From Roseburia sp. 831b (GTDB lineage Bacteria > Bacillota > Clostridia > Lachnospirales > Lachnospiraceae): DNA of 64,000 nt. The translations under genes were made by a program, and so were the position numbers. Below the pieces are notes generated by a model. It saw nothing but the letters and a program-made list of their open reading frames with translations, searched no databases and had not been told where the DNA came from. Shown here one piece after another: positions 1 through 6,392 of the stretch (position 1 is its first letter; every line of letters starts with the position of its first letter). The stretch is from the NCBI RefSeq assembly GCF_001940165.2, contig NZ_CP135163.1:178775-242774 (forward strand). The letters run 5' to 3'.

Positions 1-171
1 ATGTAGGGTGTCTGCAATATCCGCTCTCGCTTTTTCTACCTTTTTTCGTTCTTCTTTTGCCCACTGATATCCAGCAGACGGATTTGCATATCTATGCCTA
101 AGACCTTCTTGCATGATTTCATATACTTTATCAGATATTCTGGTTGTCGCTGCATTATCAAAATAAATCAT
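1..171 (-). CDS. Cysteine desulfurase, NifS/IscS-like (5' part only)
   Basis: Only the first 57 codons are inside the window; the gene runs off the left edge. The translation begins MIYFDNAATTRIS, the N-terminal signature of class-V aminotransferase fold cysteine desulfurases, PLP enzymes that take sulfur from cysteine. The ATG at 171 overlaps the TGA of the 108-aa gene upstream (ATGA), so the two are probably translationally coupled. As the last visible member of the leftward peptide-type operon, it could supply sulfur for a modification or detoxify cysteine persulfide. That role is inference. The PLP lysine and catalytic cysteine lie outside the window. Confidence 0.85.
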   Translation of the reverse strand, partial: MIYFDNAATTRISDKVYEIMQEGLRHRYANPSAGYQWAKEERKKVEKARADIADTLH

Positions 172-494
172 CTTTTTCCCTCTGCATCATTACCAAACTT
201 GATATAGGTCATTTCTGGCATCCATGCAATACTTTCTTGAAATAGTACTGGCAGATTCGATATTTTTTGGCTATATGTTCCTTTCTTGACACAGTCATTT
301 AGATACTCCAGCAAGCTGCAATAAACCTGATTCGCTATTTTTCCTTTTATAATAATGCATGGCTCATTATTGTTATATTTTTCCTTGCTAATGCGCATGA
401 TATAGGAATTCTTTAACGGCAATTCCGAAATTTTACACTCCCTTCGTTTTTCCTGTTCCATGGAATATAATTGAATTTTTGCTTTTCCTTTCAT
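168..494 (-). CDS. Hypothetical 108-aa protein in the peptide-type operon
   Basis: A 108-residue soluble protein with no signal peptide or membrane segment and no family I recognise. It has three cysteines (RRECK, NEPCI, VYCSL) spread along the chain, not in CxxC form. The start at 494 follows the stop of the thioredoxin/CcdA gene by 11 nt, and its stop overlaps the start of the cysteine desulfurase. It is therefore a tightly coupled operon member. Its size and position between a redox protein and a desulfurase would fit an accessory or substrate-binding partner, but nothing in the sequence shows this. Confidence 0.6.
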   Translation of the reverse strand: MKGKAKIQLYSMEQEKRRECKISELPLKNSYIMRISKEKYNNNEPCIIIKGKIANQVYCSLLEYLNDCVKKGTYSQKISNLPVLFQESIAWMPEMTYIKFGNDAEGKR

Positions 495-505
495 ATTTTG
501 TCTCC

Positions 506-2014
506 TTACCCTGCAAATTGTTGTAGCAGCATCATAATTCCAGTCACCAAAAATAAAACAGCGTATGTAAGCTTTACCCAGTGTGTTTTTTCACTGACAA
601 AAAGTGCCAGTACCGAAGTCTTTTTCCCAAAGGAAACCAGAAACACGAAAAATAGCAACGGAAGCATACAAATAAAACTATATAAGGAAAGGTACCAGAA
701 TGCTTGTAAGAAATAGGCTGCATCCACATGAATAATTGTAACAATGGAAAGCAGATAGATTTGCCCCGCGCATAAAAATTCTGTAAATCCAATAGCTGCA
801 CCTAAAATCAAACCTGATAATACAAAATAGTTGCTATTTAAAAACCGCTTCACATTCTCTTTTATAAGCCTATGATTTATCCCTCTTACTTTTTCTGGCA
901 GCTGTGCTTTTATGCCGCCTAAGTCATCTTTTTTGATTGCAGCATAATCATTCAAATTCAATACACCTAGCAAAAGTAAAAGCAAACTAAGAACGATATG
1001 AATTACCTTCACTAAGATGGAAGAGTGAATCTGACTCATCACCTGATACAAAACAGTTCCAAGCAAAAGCATTGATATGAATTTTCCAATGCAAAAGGCA
1101 ATTCCAACTGGAAGAACCTTTTTGGAGTCTGCTTCAAGTAACATTAAGAGGAAGAAGAACATGGAAAGCGAGCAGGGATTTAAACCATTCAAAAAAGCAG
1201 CACCCACAAGTTTTAACACATCCATATCCCGCACTACTTTTTGGTCCTGGTTTAAGTGAGAGACCTGCTCTCCCAATTGCTTTGTCTCCCCTAGGCTTTC
1301 ATCTTCTATTACATCCTCCAGATTCTTTTTTATGGATGCTTCCTCATAAAAATACGAATTTCTGACAAAAATAATAGGCACTGTCCCAACGAACTCTGGT
1401 TCAACACCATATTCCTCACAATACCCATTTAATAGACTTTTGTTTTCCACGGAAACAATATTGTATTTCAAAATCTTAAGATTTTTTTGTGTCTTTGAAT
1501 ACGCCAGAAGATAATCCGATATTTTTTTACAACTGGAACAGGTTGGGGAATAGAAATACACCAGTTCAAGTTTCCGTTTGCTATCCTTCTCTTGAAAAAA
1601 ATGATAAATATCATCTTTCGTGATATCCTCATAGAGTATCTCTTTGGGGTGACCGTCGATATAATGTACAATAAATGGGACTCCTTCTTTTCCATATTTT
1701 GAAAGCAGCGCGTCAGAACCTTCCTGCATAGAATCAAGGTCAATTCCATAGATTACTTTTTTATCCAAAAGGGAACTTTCTTTTTTTACCTCTGACATAT
1801 CATTTTTCAGTTTTTTACAAGATGCACAGGTCTCACTTGTCACCCAGATATAACAATCTGATTCCGTCTTTGTAATTTTTTCTATATCTTCACTCTGAAT
1901 CTTCACATATAAGGAATCTTCCTGCTTTCTTTTTTCATTTACCAAGGTAATCATTCCTATGACAAAACAGGCAAATAAGAGGATTCCTAACATTTTTTTC
2001 CATTTATTTTTCAT
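506..2014 (-). CDS. Double thioredoxin-fold / CcdA-DsbD-like membrane protein
   Basis: About 502 residues from the ATG at 2014; an upstream in-frame ATG at 2038 is possible and neither has a strong RBS. An N-terminal signal-anchor is followed by two thioredoxin-like modules, with CASC near residue 63 and CSSC near residue 159. Then comes a multi-TM part with NPCS near residue 280 and a second membrane cysteine in EFLCAGQ, as in CcdA/DsbD electron transporters. The likely role is moving reducing equivalents across the membrane to keep an exported or membrane substrate reduced, or to isomerise its disulfides. The neighbouring 79-aa peptide carries three cysteines and is the obvious candidate substrate (inference). 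Confidence 0.8.
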   Translation of the reverse strand: MKNKWKKMLGILLFACFVIGMITLVNEKRKQEDSLYVKIQSEDIEKITKTESDCYIWVTSETCASCKKLKNDMSEVKKESSLLDKKVIYGIDLDSMQEGSDALLSKYGKEGVPFIVHYIDGHPKEILYEDITKDDIYHFFQEKDSKRKLELVYFYSPTCSSCKKISDYLLAYSKTQKNLKILKYNIVSVENKSLLNGYCEEYGVEPEFVGTVPIIFVRNSYFYEEASIKKNLEDVIEDESLGETKQLGEQVSHLNQDQKVVRDMDVLKLVGAAFLNGLNPCSLSMFFFLLMLLEADSKKVLPVGIAFCIGKFISMLLLGTVLYQVMSQIHSSILVKVIHIVLSLLLLLLGVLNLNDYAAIKKDDLGGIKAQLPEKVRGINHRLIKENVKRFLNSNYFVLSGLILGAAIGFTEFLCAGQIYLLSIVTIIHVDAAYFLQAFWYLSLYSFICMLPLLFFVFLVSFGKKTSVLALFVSEKTHWVKLTYAVLFLVTGIMMLLQQFAG

Positions 2015-2525
2015 ATCGTTTCTTTGAACCCTTTCCATTTTTTACAGTAAGAATTCCCTTTAAAATCATTTTTCCGTCTCCTAGTGGTGGTATGACATTT
2101 ACAATGTGGAGCATATAGATGCCGGAAATAACTTCTATGATACCGCTGTCACATTGACGGCTGAAAAACATTCCGCAAAGACCTATTAAAAATGTCACAG
2201 CCGGTCCTAGCACCGCTGTCTGTATTAAATTCGCTCCTGTCAAATTTTCTTCTGTAGTAATGGAGGCTTTCCAGATTCCGTAGCTGATTTTTACAGTCTT
2301 TACTCCAAAACGCCGCATAAACACAATGTGTAAATACTCGTGTATGCTAACGGACCCAAGAAAGCCAACCAGATACACAAGTAAACAGCTCATTCCAATT
2401 TCCAATGTCTGTGTAAAAAAAAGAAGCAGCGTTGTTAAGAGCAACATGATGATTGCAAAAAACAGATTATTTCTGAAACACCAGGCATATATGGTATGAA
2501 ATGATAACTCCGCTGTATTTTTCAC
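2004..2525 (-). CDS. M50-type (site-2-protease-like) membrane metalloprotease, GTG start
   Basis: I place the start at a GTG at 2525 because it overlaps the TGA of the preceding gene (GTGA). The frame upstream of it reads like the shadow of that gene. This gives 173 residues with about four hydrophobic segments. HEYLH at residues 62-66 is the HExxH zinc motif, and NVIPPLGDG at 143-151 matches the second N-x-x-P-x-x-D-G type motif of M50 intramembrane proteases. It is short for the family, with no PDZ domain, like the M50 proteins found in peptide-maturation loci. A single-TM peptide encoded in the same operon is the natural substrate candidate (inference). Confidence 0.75.
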   Translation of the reverse strand: MKNTAELSFHTIYAWCFRNNLFFAIIMLLLTTLLLFFTQTLEIGMSCLLVYLVGFLGSVSIHEYLHIVFMRRFGVKTVKISYGIWKASITTEENLTGANLIQTAVLGPAVTFLIGLCGMFFSRQCDSGIIEVISGIYMLHIVNVIPPLGDGKMILKGILTVKNGKGSKKRYEK

Positions 2526-2884
2526 AGTGATTTTTGATTTTCTACCAGGTAATGTCTGTATTGCAATAATTTTTTTGCAAAATAATAGGTTCCAAACAGC
2601 ATTGCGAAACAGATTCCTACAAAAAATACAATTGGGAACCATTCACCTGTAAGTCCAAATGACATGCTTGTTACACCGGCAGAGTCTGTTGCAGATTTAA
2701 AAAAAATTGTTTGAAAGAAACAATATCTCATTCCATCTTCCCCTGATGAAAATAACATCACCAAAAAACTAATCGTCATACCTACCAGCGTTGTAACCAT
2801 TGACAAAAGTATGGAAACCGCTAACATAACGCCGGTTGAAGAATTTCTCCACTTCATCAAAAAAACACTTTCTTTTTCTTCCAT
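2522..2884 (-). CDS. Small multi-TM membrane protein of unknown function
   Basis: The ATG at 2884 is preferred over 2890 because AAAGG lies 8 nt upstream of it. The product is 120 residues with two or three hydrophobic helices: one near residues 15-40, a weaker one near 50-60, and one near 80-100. The C-terminus is basic. I recognise no family. It sits directly after the small peptide gene and its stem-loop, and is translationally coupled to the M50 protease. In bacteriocin-type loci this position is often an immunity or export component; that is a guess from context only. Confidence 0.55.
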   Translation of the reverse strand: MEEKESVFLMKWRNSSTGVMLAVSILLSMVTTLVGMTISFLVMLFSSGEDGMRYCFFQTIFFKSATDSAGVTSMSFGLTGEWFPIVFFVGICFAMLFGTYYFAKKLLQYRHYLVENQKSL

Positions 2885-2900
2885 ATCCATTTCCTTTCAA

Positions 2901-2927
2901 CCTGTGGGAGAAAAATTCTCCCACAGG
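2901..2927 (-). terminator. Strong stem-loop after the 79-aa peptide gene
   Basis: A perfect 12-bp stem (CCTGTGGGAGAA / TTCTCCCACAGG) with a 3-nt loop lies between the stop of the 79-aa gene and the start of the next gene. No U-run follows on the transcribed strand. It is therefore more likely a partial terminator or mRNA-stabilising 3' hairpin that raises peptide mRNA above that of the downstream genes, as is common after precursor-peptide genes. Confidence 0.7.
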
Positions 2928-2937
2928 AATTTTAGAA

Positions 2938-3177
2938 TTATTTACACTCGGCTCTTACTTCTATACCATTTTTAGACCAATTCCATTTTCCGGTAAAAGT
3001 CTTTCCCTTATAAACCACACACCAGATCTGTAAGCCTGCATAAACGGTAAATGCAATTGACAATAATACCGCCAATAAAATCAAAAACCATGCATTGCAC
3101 TCCACAATGGCATTACGAATCCCCTCTTTTACGGCCATCAAATATGTACCAACTTTTGCTGAAACTGCATACTGCAT
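2938..3177 (-). CDS. 79-aa single-TM peptide; candidate precursor of a processed peptide
   Basis: The ATG at 3177 has a good RBS (AAAGGAG about 7 nt upstream). The chain has a polar amphipathic N-terminus (1-28), one hydrophobic segment (about 29-55), and a cationic aromatic C-terminus with GKWNW. Cysteines are at 27, 53 and 78. It has its own promoter and is followed by a strong stem-loop, then an M50 protease, a thioredoxin/CcdA protein and a desulfurase gene. No family is recognised. The simplest reading is a substrate that is cut in or near its TM segment to release a roughly 25-residue basic peptide (bacteriocin or signal). It might instead be a small subunit of a membrane complex. Confidence 0.65.
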   Translation of the reverse strand: MQYAVSAKVGTYLMAVKEGIRNAIVECNAWFLILLAVLLSIAFTVYAGLQIWCVVYKGKTFTGKWNWSKNGIEVRAECK

Positions 3178-3244
3178 ATTCCACTTCTCCTTTCTTCTAT
3201 ACCCTTTTTATATCCATTTCTTCTCGTCGACGTTTCGAAATGTG

Positions 3245-3292
3245 TTGTCCTTGGACAATGAAAAGTATAGCTTTTTGGACAAGCATGCACAA
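3245..3292 (-). promoter_or_regulatory. Promoter of the peptide operon with overlapping operator repeats
   Basis: On the minus strand, TTGTGC (3292-3287) and TATACT (3269-3264) are separated by exactly 17 nt. The octamer TTGTCCAA occurs twice, 24 bp apart: once in the spacer and once over the expected start site. There it forms the palindrome TTGTCC-TT-GGACAA (3245-3258, plus strand). Sites inside the spacer and at +1 suggest repression by a DNA-binding protein, possibly one of the XRE regulators encoded just upstream (inference). Confidence 0.6.
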
Positions 3293-3329
3293 TAAAGTAT
3301 TGGTATATTCTGATTACCTATAATTCCTG

Positions 3330-3633
3330 TTATTCAATAGAAATGGTATAAAGATAGTTCAATATCTCGGATACCTTCTCCTTTTTCTCATTTGGAAATT
3401 GATTTAAATCATAATTTACCTTTCCAGACAAAATAAAATCTCTAACTCGAATAAAGTTCTCTTGCGAGCAAATATAAAATTTTGGCTGAAAATCCTCTTC
3501 CCTTCACTTCAATCTCATATAAATGTTTGGTCGAAATCTCTATTTTTTCTGCTAATTGTTCTCTTGTGAAGCCTTCTCTTTCCCGTATATCCCGAATTCT
3601 TTTTCCTGCGTATTCATAAATCTGTTCTGTCAT
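3330..3633 (-). pseudogene. Frameshifted XRE-family regulator
   Basis: The open frame from the ATG at 3633 gives 63 residues with an XRE helix-turn-helix (TREQLAEKIEISTKHLYEIE) and stops right after LYLLAREL. In the next frame the sequence continues as DFILSGKVNYDL and ends EILNYLYTISIE at a TAA (3332-3330). Together they make a typical ~100-residue XRE protein of the 'LARxLxVSxDFILxG' type, so one base has been gained or lost near 3440. The gene lies immediately upstream of the peptide-operon promoter and may have been its regulator. A sequencing error is possible. Confidence 0.65.
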
Positions 3634-3719
3634 ATTGATTACTATGCCTTTCTATGATCTAATCAAAGCAGTTTTGTGTAAAAATATTTCCTGTAAAAAT
3701 TTTCACAGATTCGAAGAAA

Positions 3720-3935
3720 TTACTCGCCTTCATCCGGCAAATATTCAAACAAATCCCCTGGCTGACAACCCAATGCTTTACAAATTCGCTCCATGGTTTC
3801 AAAACGTATACCCTTCATTTTCCCTGTCTTTAAATTTGATAGATTTACATTTGTCATATCTAGTTCTTTTGCAAGGTCATTGACACTTATCTTTCGATCT
3901 GCCATAACTCTATCAAGTCTGATTATAATACTCAT
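3720..3935 (-). CDS. Small XRE-family regulator (YozG-like)
   Basis: 71 residues, almost entirely one Cro/C1-type helix-turn-helix (ISVNDLAKELDMTNVNLSNL), ending in CQPGDLFEYLPDEGE. This tail is typical of the short YozG-like regulators that are encoded next to DUF2975 membrane proteins. It starts 15 nt after the stop of the DUF2975 gene and is co-transcribed with it. In such pairs the membrane protein is thought to modulate the regulator; direct evidence is lacking here. Confidence 0.8.
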   Translation of the reverse strand: MSIIIRLDRVMADRKISVNDLAKELDMTNVNLSNLKTGKMKGIRFETMERICKALGCQPGDLFEYLPDEGE

Positions 3936-3950
3936 CTTCCCATATCCCCT

Positions 3951-4445
3951 CTATGCAATCGTATCCATCTCTTCCTCAATCTCTTTTCCATAGAAGAAAA
4001 TCTCTGAAATAATTCCGATAATTGCACCAAATAATAATACTATAATATCGTCAAACTGAATTTTGACAATAAATCCGTTCGAAGCGGGATTCATTCCCTC
4101 TAAAATCAGCGACAGCAGCATTTGAAGTGGGTAGCTTGCAATCAAAACCAGTGCCATTCCACGTACTTTCTTTACATTTCCTTTGCCAAAAGGTTTTCCG
4201 CTTTTGGCAATCTCTAGCAATACAAGGCTAAGTAACAGCTGTGATACTGCAAGACAGCTTAATTTTACAAACAAAACTCCATGATCCTGCAACGCAGCGT
4301 TTCCATAATCTCCTGCCTGCATCATTACTACCATTTGAAACAATTGATAGCATGCAAAAATTGCAAATACCGCTGAAATGATAAAACTCACAATCTTATC
4401 ACTCCTGATTCTTCTAATTAATTTCTTCAATCCTACTTCTCCCAT
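3951..4445 (-). CDS. DUF2975-type membrane protein
   Basis: 164 residues with four predicted TM helices (about 18-40, 60-80, 96-115, 130-152). The loop arrangement is characteristic of DUF2975 proteins, and the partner XRE gene follows directly. It probably acts as a membrane partner of that regulator. The molecular function of the family is not established. A region of decayed sequence and repeats lies upstream. Confidence 0.75.
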   Translation of the reverse strand: MGEVGLKKLIRRIRSDKIVSFIISAVFAIFACYQLFQMVVMMQAGDYGNAALQDHGVLFVKLSCLAVSQLLLSLVLLEIAKSGKPFGKGNVKKVRGMALVLIASYPLQMLLSLILEGMNPASNGFIVKIQFDDIIVLLFGAIIGIISEIFFYGKEIEEEMDTIA

Positions 4446-4633
4446 GTCTTTTCTCCCATCCTTTCTTTTTTCGTGTTAAATTTGCAAAAAGTGCATCATT
4501 GCTACGATTACAGCCTGCATCTTGTCATTGATTCTGCCCGAATTATAATCAGGTTTTCTATTTATTATATATCATTTATTTTAAACTATGTCAATATATT
4601 TTTAAAGTATTGCTTTAATTATTTCAATTTGTT

Positions 4634-4799
4634 TTATAAATATGACTCAATTACAAACCAAGATGCAGTTGATTTCAAACCTTTAGCTGAAACTCAATTG
4701 TTCCTCAATTGCAACCATTACTTCTACTGCATTTGCAACTTTATTGAAATTTAGAAGTGCTCCCACAGCGGTAAGTGAACCTATTTTGCACTTATTTTG
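4634..4799 (-). pseudogene. Decayed coding remnant
   Basis: No complete ORF is present. On the minus strand one frame reads KIGSLTAVGALLNFNKVANA and onward to AIEEQLSFS then a stop, without an ATG. A shifted frame continues SAKGLKSTASWFVIESYL to a TAA at 4636-4634. Codon choice and composition look protein-like in both. The arrangement suggests a small gene or gene end with a frameshift. I do not recognise the protein, and chance is possible. Confidence 0.3.
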
Positions 4800-4815
4800 T
4801 CATCTTTCTTCATTT

Positions 4816-5100
4816 CTGCGGTGCCTTTCCTCTATAACTCGGTATTAGGCATGTGCATTTTCACCACTTTTTTTCCTGCTCTGCGGTGCCTTTCCTCGAT
4901 AACTTGGCATTAGGCATGTGCATTTTCACCACTTTTTTCCTGCCCTGCGGTGCTTTTCCTCGATAACTTGGCGTTAGGCATGTAATTTTGTACATGAAAA
5001 AACATGCCTATAACCAAAATACAGCTATTAGGCATGCCTTTTATCTCTTTTTAAGCGAGAGATGTACGTGCCTGAAATCAATATTTTAATAATAGGCATG
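4816..5100. repeat. 64-65 bp tandem repeats plus GGCATG inverted repeats
   Basis: Three copies of a unit starting CTGCGGTGCCTTTCCTC begin at 4816, 4881 and 4945 (periods 65 and 64). Each includes a TTAGGCATGT core. Past the third copy the core continues as an inverted motif (ACATGCCTAT near 5008) and as direct motifs near 5030 and 5094. No ORF or spacer-like structure is associated. The rest of the intergenic stretch 4446-5134 holds only AT-rich sequence and the remnant at 4634-4799. Confidence 0.75.
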
Positions 5101-5134
5101 TCAATTGTCCCCAAAATACAACTTTTTACTTTCT

Positions 5135-6361
5135 CTATACGTGATTTCTATAATAGCAATTATTGGAACATTCCCCGTGGAACAGTCTTGTTCGAATTCG
5201 TCTTTGAAATTCCGCATGAAGCTGAACTTCTCCACTGTCTTTTTGCGCTAGCGCTTCAACCTCCTCTAAAATTGTAAGTGCCCTCCTTAACTGACGAATA
5301 TCTTCTTTTTCATAATCGATATAATTCCCACGGCCGACCACTTTTAAGTGCGTAACTCCGGCAGTCTGTAAGGATGCAAGTGCGCAAAGACCGCAGCCTG
5401 TCACCCCAGTCAGATACCCATCTATCTCTGCTTCTTCATTTGCCCCTGGCAAGTAGCCATCTATCTCTGCTTCTTCTTCATTCGCCTCTGACGCACTGGC
5501 ATCCGTCTTACTCTTATAACCTTTCATCTTTGGCTCATATTCAACTGATGCCGTCACAGAACTATCTAACATGCAGCCCGGCTTTTCTTCCTGCGTCTTG
5601 TATACAGTATGCAGATTTTCTTTCGATTGATACAAGACATTACTTTGAAAAGCCGATTTCCCATAACTCCCCAGCTGATACGGCACTTTGCACAAATGTC
5701 CTAGTTCATCACAATGAAGTGAATTGCAGTAGGCACCTGTGAAATGGCACATCTCATTTAGGACAAACGCTTCGTATTCTGGTATCTTCTCCTTGGTCTT
5801 TCGGACGCAGGACTCCATATCCAATAAGCTGTTTTTCCGATGAAAAATAACCCTTGAAATGTCATACTTTGCCATCTGTTCTAAGAAAAGCGAATTTACC
5901 TCCGACATTTCCCCGCTTAAATGAATGTTACAACGAATTCCCTTTTCCCTTAAAAAGAAAACAAGTGCCGGATCTGCTATGATAAAAGAATCAAAGCCAA
6001 TTTCCATACATGATGCTACAATGGATGCAATTTCCTCGTATTGTTCTTTGACATAATAAAGAGCATTTAGCGCAATCGTCACCGGTACCCCGTAGATTTT
6101 TACCAGATTACTTAAAATCTTTAAGTCCTCAAATGCCCCAATCTGCACATGATATGCCAAAACCTCCCGCCGGTTTAAGGGCGAGAGTGTTCCATATTTC
6201 TGACTCCACCAATACGGGACATAGCCACAGAAAAGTTCATCCGCCCCAGCCTCTACATACGGAATATATTCCTCTATAGAGCCCAGTCCTGCTACAATCT
6301 TCATTCGCTGCTTCGATTTTTTTCTAAAATCACTATTTTCTTGCATGTTCTTTGAACTCAT
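5135..6361 (-). CDS. U32-family peptidase-like protein
   Basis: 408 residues. The N-terminal TIM-barrel-like part (KIVAGLGSIEEYIPYVEAGADELFCGY) and the block NEMCHFTGAYCNSLHCDELGHLC match the U32 group. Members such as UbiU/UbiV, RlhA and TrhP bind a [4Fe-4S] cluster or act in RNA hydroxylation rather than proteolysis. The C-x6-C spacing in CHFTGAYC and further cysteines (CGLC near the C-terminus) are plausible cluster ligands. A linker of about residues 290-325 contains a 13-residue tandem duplication (EEAEIDGYL twice). It follows the 476-aa cysteine-rich gene by 31 nt and is likely its partner. Substrate unknown. Confidence 0.75.
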   Translation of the reverse strand: MSSKNMQENSDFRKKSKQRMKIVAGLGSIEEYIPYVEAGADELFCGYVPYWWSQKYGTLSPLNRREVLAYHVQIGAFEDLKILSNLVKIYGVPVTIALNALYYVKEQYEEIASIVASCMEIGFDSFIIADPALVFFLREKGIRCNIHLSGEMSEVNSLFLEQMAKYDISRVIFHRKNSLLDMESCVRKTKEKIPEYEAFVLNEMCHFTGAYCNSLHCDELGHLCKVPYQLGSYGKSAFQSNVLYQSKENLHTVYKTQEEKPGCMLDSSVTASVEYEPKMKGYKSKTDASASEANEEEAEIDGYLPGANEEAEIDGYLTGVTGCGLCALASLQTAGVTHLKVVGRGNYIDYEKEDIRQLRRALTILEEVEALAQKDSGEVQLHAEFQRRIRTRLFHGECSNNCYYRNHV

Positions 6362-6392
6362 GTTATCTCATACTTCCTGTTTTTTATCATTT

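Noticed and set aside
4473..4754. 93-aa ORF in the intergenic region
   Set aside because: Aromatic- and Ile-rich composition typical of AT-rich noncoding DNA, no RBS; the opposite strand has the more protein-like remnant.
4816..4982. Possible CRISPR array
   Set aside because: Only three units, repeats fill the whole period with no variable spacers, and no cas genes are nearby.
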